Assembly: GCA_910578115.1 (NCBI GenBank)
Contig: CAJTPO010000006.1
Location: 1 to 64,000, forward strand
Length of the DNA: 64,000 nt
DNA from: an uncultured Lachnospiraceae bacterium
GTDB lineage: Bacteria > Bacillota > Clostridia > Lachnospirales > Lachnospiraceae
Direction of reading: 5' to 3'
Made by a program: the position numbers and the translations under genes
Shown: positions 8,671 to 17,996 of the stretch, piece after piece
Position numbering within the stretch: position 1 is the stretch's first letter
Layout: every line of letters begins with the position of its first letter
The notes under the pieces: model-generated
Seen by the model: the letters and a program-made list of their open reading frames with translations, nothing else
The model's database searches: none
Told to the model about the DNA's origin: nothing

Positions 8671-9740
8671 ACACAAGACTGTACTGGAAAAACCGGATTC
8701 CCTTTTTCCTCCTGAACGTGCTGTGTATGCTGGCGCTCTCCTTCTTCCTCTTTGCCACCGGCAGCAGCCCGGACACTGTCCTGTTCATCGTGCTCGTCTG
8801 GCTGCTGCTCCTGCTTCTCTGTACTGCGGTCAGCTGTCACCTGCGCAGGAAAGAACTGGACAGGCTGCTGCACATAACGGAACAGCTTAAGCGGCGCTGT
8901 CTGATCGCCGATGTGATGAAGCAGCCGCCGCGCGCGGAAGACCAGGTCTACCGGCAGATCCTTCGGCTTTCCGAAAAGTCCATGCTGGAAGAGATCGCCG
9001 GCATCGAACGTGAGCGGACAGACTACCGGGAATATATCGAACAGTGGATCCACGAGATCAAGACGCCCATCACCGCCATGCGCCTGCTGTGCGAAAACAA
9101 CCGCACCCCCTTCACGAAGGAACTGCTGGCGCAGCTTGAAAAAACCGACCGCTACACGGAACAGGCGCTCTACTACGCCCGCAGCGAACACACGGAGAAA
9201 GACTTTGTAGTCCGTGAGATCACTCTCTGCGACGTCATCCATCAGGCTGTCACGGACAACAAATACCTGCTCATGCAAAACCATATGACTGTCGATGTGG
9301 AAGAATCCGGTCTCACTGTCTTTGCCGATGAAAAGTGGCTGCGTTTTATCTTAAACCAGTTGATCGCAAACGCCGTGAAATACCGCCGGGATGACTCCGT
9401 CCAATCTGCATCCCCCGCGATCCGCTTCCATATGGAGCGCCGGGACGGCACCGTGCGTCTGTCTCTGTCGGATAACGGCATCGGCATTCCCGCCGGCGAC
9501 CTGCCCCGCATCTTCGACAAAGGCTTCACCGGACAAAACGGCCGCAGCAGACAGGGTTCCACCGGGCTTGGCCTGTATCTGTGCAGATGTCTTTGCGACA
9601 AGCTGGAGATCGGCCTGGAAGCCCATTCCCCCGCAGTAAGCGGCTCCGGCAGACTGCCCTTTCCCGACGCACCGAACACCGGAACGACCATCATACTATC
9701 ATTTTATGTAAACCACTTCATCAGTCAGGTGCAGGAATAA
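8667..9740 (+). CDS. bceS: BceS-like intramembrane-sensing histidine kinase
   Basis: A 357-residue kinase with two membrane helices in the first 60 residues and almost no extracellular loop, as in BceS kinases, which sense through the partner ABC transporter. The phosphorylated His lies in WIHEIKTPITAMR. The ATP-binding domain has NQLIANAVKY, DNGIGIPAGDLPRIF and GLGLYLCR. It overlaps the regulator gene by ATGA. A 13-bp hairpin overlaps its stop codon. Confidence 0.9.
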   Translation: MNTRLYWKNRIPFFLLNVLCMLALSFFLFATGSSPDTVLFIVLVWLLLLLLCTAVSCHLRRKELDRLLHITEQLKRRCLIADVMKQPPRAEDQVYRQILRLSEKSMLEEIAGIERERTDYREYIEQWIHEIKTPITAMRLLCENNRTPFTKELLAQLEKTDRYTEQALYYARSEHTEKDFVVREITLCDVIHQAVTDNKYLLMQNHMTVDVEESGLTVFADEKWLRFILNQLIANAVKYRRDDSVQSASPAIRFHMERRDGTVRLSLSDNGIGIPAGDLPRIFDKGFTGQNGRSRQGSTGLGLYLCRCLCDKLEIGLEAHSPAVSGSGRLPFPDAPNTGTTIILSFYVNHFISQVQE

Positions 9741-9758
9741 CGGACATTCCTGCACCTG
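9726..9758 (+). terminator. Hairpin at end of kinase gene
   Basis: A 13-bp perfect stem (CAGGTGCAGGAAT with ATTCCTGCACCTG, 7-base loop) includes the stop codon of the kinase. It is followed only by TTATAGTT, so it may be a partial terminator separating constitutive bceRS from inducible bceAB transcription. Confidence 0.6.
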
Positions 9759-9826
9759 TTATAGTTCACGACATTAGAAATTTCGCTTTCGGCCCTGCAA
9801 AAACTTCCGCATCTTACTATGACTTC

Positions 9827-9840
9827 TTACAAATCTGTTA
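9827..9840 (+). promoter_or_regulatory. Candidate BceR binding box
   Basis: TTACA, four bases, TGTTA matches the known BceR-box architecture TNACA-N4-TGTAA with one deviation. It lies 87 bp upstream of the exporter ATPase, in the gap after the kinase. Activation of bceAB by the regulator is inferred. Confidence 0.6.
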
Positions 9841-9926
9841 GAACTTCGTAAGAAAAAAGGATACAAACAGATCCTTATTCGCTTTATCATAAAGCCATAA
9901 CACATGAAAAGAAAGGAAGACAGCGT

Positions 9927-10694
9927 ATGAAACCTGTTCTGACACTGGATCACATCCAGAAATATTATGGAAATGAAGGCAATCTCACACAGGCGATCAA
10001 GGATATCAGCTTCACGGTCGAAGATGGAGAATTCCTGGGAATCATGGGAGCCTCCGGCTCCGGCAAGACGACGCTCCTCAACTGTATCTCCACCATCGAC
10101 ACCGTCAGCGCCGGTCATATTTACCTGGACCAGACTGCCGTTACCGACTTAAAACCCAAACAGCTGGCCAGATTCCGCCGGGAGAAGCTGGGCTTTATCT
10201 TTCAGGATTTCAACCTGCTGGATACACTGACCCTGCGGGAAAATATCTCCCTGGCGCTGACCATCAACAAAGTGCCCTGGCAGCAGATCGGTTCCCGCGT
10301 GCAGGAAGCCGCCGAAAGCCTGGGCATCGCCGGAATTTTAGACAAATACCCGTATCAGGTATCCGGCGGCCAGAAGCAGCGCTGTGCCTGTGCCAGAGCG
10401 CTGGTCGGCAATCCCCGGCTGCTGCTGGCGGACGAACCTACCGGAGCGCTGGACAGCCATTCTTCCCAGATGCTGCTCTCCACTCTGCTTATGATCAACG
10501 AGACGAGACTCGCCACGATCCTGCTGGTAACCCACGACGCCTTTTGTGCCAGCTACGCCGGCCGCATCCTGTTCTTAAAAGACGGTCGCATCTTTACGGA
10601 ACTGCACAAGGGCAGCGATTCCCGCCGCACTTTTTACGAAAAAATCTTAAATGTACTTACAATGTCAGGAGGTGGACAGACCAATGTATGCTAA
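9927..10694 (+). CDS. bceA: BceA-like ABC transporter ATPase
   Basis: The ATPase subunit of a peptide-antibiotic detoxification exporter (255 residues). Walker A is GASGSGKTT, signature VSGGQKQRC, Walker B LLLADEP followed by TGALDS, and a switch His in LLVTHD. The Cys-rich signature (RCACARAL) and C-terminal extension fit the Bce type rather than the MacB type. It overlaps the permease by 11 bp. Confidence 0.92.
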   Translation: MKPVLTLDHIQKYYGNEGNLTQAIKDISFTVEDGEFLGIMGASGSGKTTLLNCISTIDTVSAGHIYLDQTAVTDLKPKQLARFRREKLGFIFQDFNLLDTLTLRENISLALTINKVPWQQIGSRVQEAAESLGIAGILDKYPYQVSGGQKQRCACARALVGNPRLLLADEPTGALDSHSSQMLLSTLLMINETRLATILLVTHDAFCASYAGRILFLKDGRIFTELHKGSDSRRTFYEKILNVLTMSGGGQTNVC

Positions 10695-12981
10695 ATTGAT
10701 CCTGCGGAATGTAAAGCGTTCCGCCAAAGATTATCTGATCTATATTGTCACGCTCACGATCTGTGCTGCACTTTTTTACGCTTTTTTATCCATTACAAGC
10801 CGTTACTATCATCCCCAGACGGGAACGGAATACGATTTCACCGTGCTGGGCGACAGCATGAAACTGGCCATCCTTTCCATCACGCTGCTCATCCTGTTTC
10901 TGATCCGCTACGTGAACAACTACATGCTCCGCCGCAGACAAAAGGAGTTCGCCGTGCAGTCCGTACTCGGCATGGAACAGCATACCATCAGCCGGCTCTT
11001 CTTCGCGGAGACCTTCCTGCTGGGCGGCATCTGCGCCTGCGCCGGCATCCTGCTTGGCATGTTCGGCTCCCAGCTGATCACGGCCCTGCTGCTGTCCCAG
11101 TATGACCTGCCGTTTCGGCTCTCCTTTATGCTGTTCCCGGATACGGCGCTCCTTACCCTGTGCTTCTTTGCCTTGAGCCTGCTCGTCATCGGTCTGTTCA
11201 ACGTCCGCACCCTGCGCCGGATCAAGATCATCGACATGCTGGCGGCCGACCGGATAAATGACCCGCAGCTTGGGAAAAGCCGCTATATGCCTGTCGTCAC
11301 CGTCCTGCACAGTGTGTTCCTGCTCATAACGGTACTCTCGGGCATCTCCAATATGCGCTACTACTTCGATCCGCGTTTCCCTCTGCCCGTGTGGGTGATG
11401 TTCTACGGGGTTCTTCTCTCACCGGCACTTGCCTTTGTCTGGCCCCTGATCTGGCTCGCCGCAGGAGCCTGTACTGCCCGGCTGCAAAAACGCAGGTGGT
11501 CCCTGCAAACGCTGCTTGCCGTAAAACTGCTGTTTGCGCTGCTCAATATCTGCCTTTTTGCCAGCGTACCACGCATCTGCTTCCACTATCAGATTTCCTT
11601 CGGCTCCTCGGCTCTCGGCTCCGATACCGGCGCCAACAGATACCTGTTGTTCCTGCTGGCAGACTTAAGCTATCTGATCTGCGGCCTCCACTATCTGGCC
11701 GGCAGTGCCCTTAACCTCTGGAAAGAAAAAAGACCCGCATACACTTACAGCGGCCAGAACCTTTTCTTCTTCGGACAGATCATCTCCCGGCTGACGACCA
11801 CAGCCAAAAGCATGACCCTGATCTGTCTGACGCTGGTGCTCTCCCTCTTTCTCTTCCTGGCCGCTCCGGCGCTCACCGGGTGGGCCGAAGGATATCTTGC
11901 ACTCCGGGCGCGCTACGACATACAGATCAGTACCTCCTACAACAACGTCTCCGAAGAATCGGACCTGCCTGCAGGAGAGGACTACGAGCTGGTCAGCGCT
12001 TTTCTGGAGGCACACCGGATCGAGAAAAAGAGCGACTGCACCTTCCATCTCTACCTGCCCCGCAGGGAAGAATTCCACAATCGCATAAAATGGGATTTTC
12101 CGGTAGTGGCGATCTCTCTTTCCGACTATAATGCCCTGCGGGCCATGCAGGACTACGCTCCTATATCGCTTGGGGATACGGAATTCGTGACACAGTGGCA
12201 AAGCATCGCCACCGAAGAAGAACGGGAGATATTTCTCGCAGAACATGCCGCAGTACAGACCGACGCCGGTACGCTGACCATGGCTGTCATACCGGATGAT
12301 ACGCTGCCGGACGGCCAAAAACCGCTCTATTACACGGAAGCGCTGGGTGAAACACTCTACAACAGATACACGGATGTGCTCTATGTTTTCCCGGATGCGG
12401 TCTGCGAACAGCTGCTTCCTGTCATGCGAAACCGCTTCCTGCAGACGAAGACGCCCATCGCCTACGCCGATGCCCTGCAGCTGCAGGAGACATTCATGGC
12501 GCAGTACCCGGAAGAACCGGCAGGAGGCGAGGGCGTCAACTACTACCTGCGTACCAGGACAGAACAGGTCAACGGCACGAAGGCCAGCATCTTCATCACC
12601 CACGCGGCCATGCTCTACGGCGGGATCGTCCTGATGGTGATCTGCCTGACGATCCTCTCCCTGCAGCAGCTTCTGGACGCCTCAAAATACCGCTGCCGCT
12701 TCGGCATACTGCGGAAAATGGGCGTAGAAGAACGCGACATCGAAAAGCTTATCATCAAACAGCTGGGGATCTGGTTCGGACTGCCCGTGACGATCGCCGT
12801 GCTCACTGTCATCGTACTTGCCGCATTCTTCTTTACCACCATCCGGCAGCAGATCGACGCCTATATCGGTCTTGGCACGCTGTCCGCACAGGTCGCCCTC
12901 ACGGTGCTTGTCCTGTTGATCCTGCTGGTGTGCTATTTGATCAGTACCTGGATTTTATTTCGAAATTCCGTGGAGGAATGA
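10684..12981 (+). CDS. bceB: BceB-like ABC transporter permease
   Basis: A 765-residue FtsX-superfamily permease with about ten membrane helices and a large extracytoplasmic domain (roughly residues 400-640) between helices, which is the hallmark of BceB proteins that bind lipid-II-cycle peptide complexes. The start ATG at 10684 follows AGGAGGTGG inside the ATPase gene; an upstream in-frame ATG at 10651 lacks a ribosome site. It works with the ATPase and signals to the adjacent kinase. Confidence 0.92.
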   Translation: MYAKLILRNVKRSAKDYLIYIVTLTICAALFYAFLSITSRYYHPQTGTEYDFTVLGDSMKLAILSITLLILFLIRYVNNYMLRRRQKEFAVQSVLGMEQHTISRLFFAETFLLGGICACAGILLGMFGSQLITALLLSQYDLPFRLSFMLFPDTALLTLCFFALSLLVIGLFNVRTLRRIKIIDMLAADRINDPQLGKSRYMPVVTVLHSVFLLITVLSGISNMRYYFDPRFPLPVWVMFYGVLLSPALAFVWPLIWLAAGACTARLQKRRWSLQTLLAVKLLFALLNICLFASVPRICFHYQISFGSSALGSDTGANRYLLFLLADLSYLICGLHYLAGSALNLWKEKRPAYTYSGQNLFFFGQIISRLTTTAKSMTLICLTLVLSLFLFLAAPALTGWAEGYLALRARYDIQISTSYNNVSEESDLPAGEDYELVSAFLEAHRIEKKSDCTFHLYLPRREEFHNRIKWDFPVVAISLSDYNALRAMQDYAPISLGDTEFVTQWQSIATEEEREIFLAEHAAVQTDAGTLTMAVIPDDTLPDGQKPLYYTEALGETLYNRYTDVLYVFPDAVCEQLLPVMRNRFLQTKTPIAYADALQLQETFMAQYPEEPAGGEGVNYYLRTRTEQVNGTKASIFITHAAMLYGGIVLMVICLTILSLQQLLDASKYRCRFGILRKMGVEERDIEKLIIKQLGIWFGLPVTIAVLTVIVLAAFFFTTIRQQIDAYIGLGTLSAQVALTVLVLLILLVCYLISTWILFRNSVEE

Positions 12982-13020
12982 GGAACGCGGCACCGACCGC
13001 AAAAACCGAATACGATATGG

Positions 13021-13713
13021 CTACAGCTCCTCGACAAACAGGATATACTCCTGGCTGCGGATCCACTGCACCAGATCCGGCCGGTCCTTACCCCTGTACA
13101 TCTCGAAGCTGGCGATCACCGACTTGTCGTTCGGATCGATCCTGCCTCTCGCCATCTCCATTCCCTTAAGCACCGCATTCCGCGAATTCACTTCTTTCAT
13201 GAATTTGCGGATATCCGCTCCCTCGTCGAACTCCACATAAAGTTCAAAAGATTTCGCATGGCTGTGCAGGTTCTGGTCCAGCTTTACCAGAACCCGCAGC
13301 GTGAGCATGATGAACACGAGCGCCACCACTGCGCCCTTCCAGAAACCGATGCCCACCGCCATGCCCTCGCAGGCACATACCCAGAGTCCCGCCGCCGTAG
13401 TCAGTCCGCGCACATGGTTACGCCCGGTCACAATGATCGTTCCCGCTCCCAGAAAACCGATACCGCTGATGATCTGAGCACCCATTCTCGCCATGTCTCC
13501 AGTGTTATGTAAACTAACCCGCATATATTCGCTGGTCAGCATCACAAGCGCCGCGCCCATGCTCACCAGCGCATGCGTCTTCACACCCGCACCGCGTCCT
13601 CTGCTGCTGCGCTCGACGCCCACCAGCGCCCCGATGAAAGTCGCAAACGCCAGCCGCAGCACAACCGACAATAATGAGAGTTCAGAGGTTATTTCTGCCG
13701 CCGTAGTTCCCAT
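13021..13713 (-). CDS. MgtC/SapB family membrane protein
   Basis: A 230-residue protein with the MgtC N-terminal membrane domain (LRLAFATFIGALVGVER, RGRGAGVKTHALVSMGAAL, ISGIGFLGAGTII and GLTTAAGLW) followed by a soluble ACT-like C-terminal region. MgtC proteins are tied to magnesium limitation and ATP synthase control in pathogens; the role in commensals is unknown. It is convergent with bceB, 40 bp apart, and starts behind GGGGGGAT. Confidence 0.92.
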   Translation of the reverse strand: MGTTAAEITSELSLLSVVLRLAFATFIGALVGVERSSRGRGAGVKTHALVSMGAALVMLTSEYMRVSLHNTGDMARMGAQIISGIGFLGAGTIIVTGRNHVRGLTTAAGLWVCACEGMAVGIGFWKGAVVALVFIMLTLRVLVKLDQNLHSHAKSFELYVEFDEGADIRKFMKEVNSRNAVLKGMEMARGRIDPNDKSVIASFEMYRGKDRPDLVQWIRSQEYILFVEEL

Positions 13714-13755
13714 GATGATCCCCCCTGCCGCTTTATGTTTTTACTTGTTTCCATC

Positions 13756-14601
13756 TTATACGCCATCTTCTTTTCCCTCCCATAATGCAAGGAACTCTGT
13801 CACAAGGCTCTTCTCTCTTTTATCCGTACATTTCCCAAGCAGGGCTTCCTTGTCATGTAGCATATCTGCCGTGTGGTATATGCCAAATTTCCTGTTCAGC
13901 CGGAGAATAGACTTTACAAGTTTCTCATCCGTCTGTATTCCTGCGGCTGCAAGCATTTTTTCTATGCCGTCCTGCTCCCTCTGTTCCGCCTCCACGCTCT
14001 GGTATATGACTTCTTTGTGCTTTGTTTCTTTATTTTGCCTTACAATCCTTGTTATCTCATAACGAAATGGCAGGTCACGGTAAAAAGAATCCCTGTCACG
14101 GTCATTCTGATACGTTGTCATAAATGAATTGCAATGGTAAAGACCCTTACCCCTCTCCGATTTGACAAGCCCCAAATGCAGTATTTTCTTCCCTGTCTCA
14201 TGCACAAGCAGGTAATCACTCTGAAACTCCGATCCCTTATTCTTCTCTTTTTCATACAGGTACAGCTTTGAATAAGACGAAAACATTTCCCCTAATTCCC
14301 CAATGTTATCCAGCTTTCTGCGGAGCATCTCCAACATTCTGCGCTGTTTTTCCTCTGTCTTATAATATTTCCGCACCAGCCTTTCCACTGATTCCATTGT
14401 GACATGCTGCTTTTTTATCGCATAAGCGCCGAAGTCCCCGGTGAACTGGTTTGGCTTTCCGAGATACTGCATCCCCATTAAATGCGGTATTTTAATCTCT
14501 GAATTTGTAAGGTGGAGGATTCGCTTCTGTGTATGGATATAATAGTCATACCTGCACAGCACCTCTTTTGTATCCTGGAAAATCTGCAAAAGTGTCCGCA
14601 T
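13756..14601 (-). CDS. PBECR4-like domain protein, putative RNA-linked toxin
   Basis: A 281-residue soluble protein. It resembles the PBECR4 group of the barnase/EndoU/colicin/RelE-like nuclease fold: an early strand pair around RILHLTNSEIKIPHLMGMQYL and a late sheet with YHCNSFMTTYQNDRD and FRYEITRIVRQN. Assignment is from memory of the family pattern, so moderate. The start at 14601 follows GGAAGGAT; the frame is open to 14652 but that part encodes the terminator hairpin. Base composition is clearly more AT-rich than the flanks. A promoter, about 170 nt of structured sequence and a terminator precede it, the layout of RNA-antitoxin modules. Which residues are catalytic is not clear. Confidence 0.55.
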   Translation of the reverse strand: MRTLLQIFQDTKEVLCRYDYYIHTQKRILHLTNSEIKIPHLMGMQYLGKPNQFTGDFGAYAIKKQHVTMESVERLVRKYYKTEEKQRRMLEMLRRKLDNIGELGEMFSSYSKLYLYEKEKNKGSEFQSDYLLVHETGKKILHLGLVKSERGKGLYHCNSFMTTYQNDRDRDSFYRDLPFRYEITRIVRQNKETKHKEVIYQSVEAEQREQDGIEKMLAAAGIQTDEKLVKSILRLNRKFGIYHTADMLHDKEALLGKCTDKREKSLVTEFLALWEGKEDGV

Positions 14602-14616
14602 TGTCTCATCCTTCCG

Positions 14617-14795
14617 TAAAAAGAAACTGCCTGAGCGGTTAGGCTCAGGCATTACATTTCTTTTATGAATTGCAATTCTGGGAGCAGTCCTATGATAATT
14701 CCATAGGCAGAGACGACCTTTGTATTTCTATTGCCCGCAAAGTCGGGACGGGTAGCTCCTCTCTATCGCCGCAAAAGCACTGAAGCTTTTCATTA
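14617..14795 (-). ncRNA. Candidate structured small RNA upstream of PBECR4-like gene
   Basis: The segment lies between a TTGACA/TAGATT promoter and an intrinsic terminator, so it should give a discrete RNA of about 175 nt. Visible helices are a 6-bp AAAAGC/GCTTTT hairpin near the 5' end, a long-range GGAGC/GCTCC pairing (14755-14759 with 14681-14685) enclosing two hairpins (CCCG/CGGG at 14734-14747 and CCTATG/CATAGG at 14689-14707), then a GAATTGCAATTC palindrome and the terminator. It contains no open frame with a ribosome site. I do not recognise it as a known riboswitch class. Confidence 0.55.
14628..14651 (-). terminator. Intrinsic terminator between RNA and toxin-like gene
   Basis: A perfect 9-bp stem (TGCCTGAGC / GCTCAGGCA, 6-base loop) is followed on the minus strand by GTTTCTTTTT. 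It sits 26 bp before the PBECR4-like start codon, so only read-through transcripts would reach that gene. Confidence 0.8.
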
Positions 14796-14800
14796 CCTAT

Positions 14801-14829
14801 AATCTATCATGCCCCTGCCGCATTGTCAA
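14801..14829 (-). promoter_or_regulatory. Promoter of the structured RNA
   Basis: A consensus TTGACA (-35), 17 bases and TAGATT (-10) on the minus strand predict a start near 14794. The perfect -35 is stronger than most in the window. Confidence 0.65.
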
Positions 14830-14907
14830 CGGCTTTCCTGCCCTTTTTTTACAGCAGTTGCACCTTTCTAAGCACCATAAATATATCAGATAAACTCCTT
14901 CATTCTG

Positions 14908-17280
14908 CTACGCTTCCCCGATCGTATCCACCACCGTCATCTGCCTGATCTGTCTGGCCGGCCCGGCCACTGCCAGACAGAGGGCGCATCCCATCACTGC
15001 CACGATGACCGCAAGTTCCCACACCGGCACTTCCCATGCCTCTCCCCAGCGGGATGTAACGAGTGCCTCAAACAGGATCCGGTTTATCGGCAGGCCGATG
15101 AGACAGCCGAAGACCGCGCCGGACACCATATAGGCCAGCGTCTCTCCCACGATCATCCGCACCAGCTGTCGGACGCTCATGCCGATGGCCCGCATAACGC
15201 CGTACTCCCGCATTCTCGCCGACACACTCATGGCAATACAGTTGATGATATTGAAAAAGGCAAGCATCGCTATGATCACCAGAAATCCATAGAGGAAGAC
15301 CGATAAAGAATAGCTTGCCCCCTTTACCTCCTGGTTGCTCAGCCTTTTGTCCGCAAAAGAGATTCCCGTCCCGCAGGCCTGTTCGATCTTCTTCCGGATC
15401 TGCTGCACTTCTGTCTCCTCAATCGCCTGTTCCATCTGCATATCCAGCACGGCATACCCTGTTTCACCGGTCAGATTTCGGAACAGCGCTTCGCTGCAGA
15501 TGAGCAAAACTTCGCTGCTGCCTGTGTTGGCTGCCGTTCCATGGCTGAAAGGGACATCCCCCAGGATACCGACCACGGAAACCTCTCTGTCTTCTCCGCC
15601 CACAGACAGGGTAAGTTTACTGCCCACAGGCACCTGCCCCTCTTCCCGCCATGCCAGCAGCACGCCTTTTCCTTCCTCTGCATCCGCCAGATTCCCCTTG
15701 AGCAGACCCCGTCCGGCCCATCGGAACTGCTGTGCATCGTAGGACAGAATCGTAAACAGTGTCTGCTGTCCGTCAAGCTGCGCCGTCACCTGCGCATATC
15801 CTCTGCCAAAAGCCCTTTTGACGCCCGGATGCTCCTGCAGCTGCTCTGCCAGTTCTGCCGGAATGATATTCGCATAATCGGCGGCAAAGGCATAGAAATC
15901 CGGTGCCTGCGGCCGCAGCGGCATGATCGCATGATGCATGAAATCAATTGCCGTGCCAAAAGCGAGAAAAAGAATGATGCTGAAAGCAAAGGAACCCGTC
16001 ACCAGAAAGAAATTCCTCCTGCTGCCCGCCGCATGGTGCACTCCCAGCGCCGTGTCCACCTTAAAGCCCCTCGTGTCGGCCGCTCTTTTTGCCGCCTGCA
16101 CCGTACCTGCGTTGCCGGACACTGCCGTCAGGGGCGATACGCCCGCCGCCTTTTTTGCCGGCGCTCCGGCCGCCAGAAGCACCGTAACAAGACCGATCAA
16201 CGTCCCTGCCACCAGACTTAAGACACTGACCCCCAATGCCGGCATACTGTCAAAAAGCCCCGGACTTAACAACCGCAGCATACCGCAGGCCGCCCACACT
16301 GTCACCACACCGGCAAGAAGTCCCGCCGGAACCGCCAGTCTGCACCAGCCAAGTGCCTCTCTTTTTACAAAACAGATCACCTGTCTCTTCGTGGCTCCCA
16401 GACAACGCATCATTCCGAAGAACTCCGTCCTGCGGGCTATATTGCTGTTCATGCTGGCAGCGATCATAAAGATACCGGCCACCGCCACCAGCACTGCCAG
16501 CACCGCCGCCACGAAATAGAACTTCATCAGATAGGAATCCCCGCTCTGAAACATGAGCATCAGCACCTTGGCGTTCTGCCGCACCTGCTCCGGCGCAAGG
16601 CCAAACTGTGTCGAGATATCACCGATGGCTTTCTGGATATTGCAAAACTTTTTGAATTGCACGAAATAGACCATCTCCTGTTCGGCGTCCGTCTCTCCTG
16701 TATGCAGGGCATCATATCCCTCCGCGGTGAGCAGCATCCCGAAAGCATCATGTTCCGCCGTCAGTATCATATCTTTCGTGATGCCGGTGATCCTGTACTG
16801 TCTGCTCTCTCCCCGGGGTACGGTCAGGCTGACCAGATCACCCACCCGCAGACCCAGCCGGCTTTTGACCGCCTCATTCAGCATGGCTTCGTCGTCCTGC
16901 TGCGGAAACCTTCCTTCCAGAACCGTCACCGCCGGGAACATCTCCAGAAGATCAGCATCCAGACCGCAGACACAGGTCTCAACTCCCCCGATCCGGTAGC
17001 CGTCCTGCAGGCCGTAATTCACAACACCATACCGGGCAATCCTCTCCACCTCCGGCCGCTCACCGATCAGCGCTCCCGTCTCCGCGTCCACCACGAAGCC
17101 TGCATGCCAGTTCCCGTCACTTTTTACAGCCTGTATCATCTGCGCCCGCATTTCCATATCCGCCATGCCAAAGATCACCGTCACCAGAAACACCGCCAGC
17201 ACAATACACAGCCTGGTCATGCGCGTCTGCTTCTTATGCCGTCCGGCCGAGATGGCGATCAGATCCAGATAATGTTTCAT
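14908..17280 (-). CDS. ABC transporter permease, FtsX family
   Basis: A 790-residue permease with two FtsX-type membrane modules (residues about 260-390 and 680-780), each preceded by an extracytoplasmic MacB-like domain, plus an N-terminal membrane anchor. The NSNIARRTEFFGMMRCLGATKRQ and REYGVMRAIGMS segments are typical. Its start overlaps the ATPase stop by 4 bp (ATGA). Regulator, kinase, ATPase and permease lie in one minus-strand order, so the transporter is probably induced by that two-component system, likely in response to envelope-active compounds. Confidence 0.93.
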   Translation of the reverse strand: MKHYLDLIAISAGRHKKQTRMTRLCIVLAVFLVTVIFGMADMEMRAQMIQAVKSDGNWHAGFVVDAETGALIGERPEVERIARYGVVNYGLQDGYRIGGVETCVCGLDADLLEMFPAVTVLEGRFPQQDDEAMLNEAVKSRLGLRVGDLVSLTVPRGESRQYRITGITKDMILTAEHDAFGMLLTAEGYDALHTGETDAEQEMVYFVQFKKFCNIQKAIGDISTQFGLAPEQVRQNAKVLMLMFQSGDSYLMKFYFVAAVLAVLVAVAGIFMIAASMNSNIARRTEFFGMMRCLGATKRQVICFVKREALGWCRLAVPAGLLAGVVTVWAACGMLRLLSPGLFDSMPALGVSVLSLVAGTLIGLVTVLLAAGAPAKKAAGVSPLTAVSGNAGTVQAAKRAADTRGFKVDTALGVHHAAGSRRNFFLVTGSFAFSIILFLAFGTAIDFMHHAIMPLRPQAPDFYAFAADYANIIPAELAEQLQEHPGVKRAFGRGYAQVTAQLDGQQTLFTILSYDAQQFRWAGRGLLKGNLADAEEGKGVLLAWREEGQVPVGSKLTLSVGGEDREVSVVGILGDVPFSHGTAANTGSSEVLLICSEALFRNLTGETGYAVLDMQMEQAIEETEVQQIRKKIEQACGTGISFADKRLSNQEVKGASYSLSVFLYGFLVIIAMLAFFNIINCIAMSVSARMREYGVMRAIGMSVRQLVRMIVGETLAYMVSGAVFGCLIGLPINRILFEALVTSRWGEAWEVPVWELAVIVAVMGCALCLAVAGPARQIRQMTVVDTIGEA

Positions 17281-17996
17281 CGCCTGTCACCTCCCAACTC
17301 ACACAGTGTACCGTCGGTCACCTGAAACACCCGGTCCGCCGCCGACGTCAGATTCCTGTTATGGGTGATCATCAAGACGGTCTGCTGATAATGTCTGGAC
17401 GCCTTACAGAGCAGATCCATCACATCCTCACTGTTCCGGGAATCCAGATTCCCCGTGGGCTCATCCGCCAGGACGAGCGCCGGACGCGTGATCAGTGCCC
17501 GTCCGATGGCCACTCTCTGCTGCTGCCCGCCGGAAAGCTGCCCCGGCAGATGCTTACGCCGGTTTGTTAACCCCAGCACTTCCAGTATCTCCTCCACCCG
17601 CGTCTGCTCCGGCTTCCTGTAGTCCAGCAGCAGCGGAAAAATGATATTCTGCTCCACATTCAACTCCGGGATCAGATGAAAAGACTGGAAGATGAAGCCG
17701 ATATTCTGCCTGCGGAAGATCGTCCGCTCCTCCTCTCCCATCGCAAACAGATCCCTGTCACCTATGAATACCTTCCCGGCGTCCGCCCGGTCCAGACCGC
17801 CCACACAGTTAAGAAGCGTGCTCTTGCCCGATCCGGACTCGCCCACCACCGCGCCAAACTGCCCTCTCTCCATGGAAAAGGACACGTTCTTAAGAGCTGC
17901 CACCTGCGCCTCGCCCTTTCCGTATGTCTTACTCAGCTTCTCTACTCTTACGATTTCCAATACGTTACCCTGCCTTTCTTCTATACTTTTTTCCAT
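17277..17996 (-). CDS. ABC transporter ATPase, MacB/LolD type
   Basis: The ATPase partner of the downstream FtsX permease. Walker A GESGSGKST, Q-loop FIFQSFHLIPELNVEQN, signature LSGGQQQRV, Walker B LVLADEP and TGNLDS are all intact. The ATG at 17996 has a weak ribosome site. A TTG at 17960 behind GGCAGGG is an equally good or better start and gives a 227-residue protein of standard length. Frames upstream to 18098 are unlikely to be translated. Confidence 0.92.
   Translation of the reverse strand: MEKSIEERQGNVLEIVRVEKLSKTYGKGEAQVAALKNVSFSMERGQFGAVVGESGSGKSTLLNCVGGLDRADAGKVFIGDRDLFAMGEEERTIFRRQNIGFIFQSFHLIPELNVEQNIIFPLLLDYRKPEQTRVEEILEVLGLTNRRKHLPGQLSGGQQQRVAIGRALITRPALVLADEPTGNLDSRNSEDVMDLLCKASRHYQQTVLMITHNRNLTSAADRVFQVTDGTLCELGGDRR

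Noticed and set aside
8556..9694. Minus-strand open frames opposite the BceS kinase
   Set aside because: Shadow frames of the GC-rich kinase gene without starts or motifs.
11665..12603. 312-codon minus-strand frame opposite BceB
   Set aside because: No ribosome site or recognisable domain; the permease frame is clearly real.
14653..14800. Known riboswitch (cyclic-di-GMP, lysine, SAM) in the structured RNA
   Set aside because: Short motif resemblances (CGCAAAG, AGAGGAGC) were seen but the conserved cores of these classes are not present on either strand.
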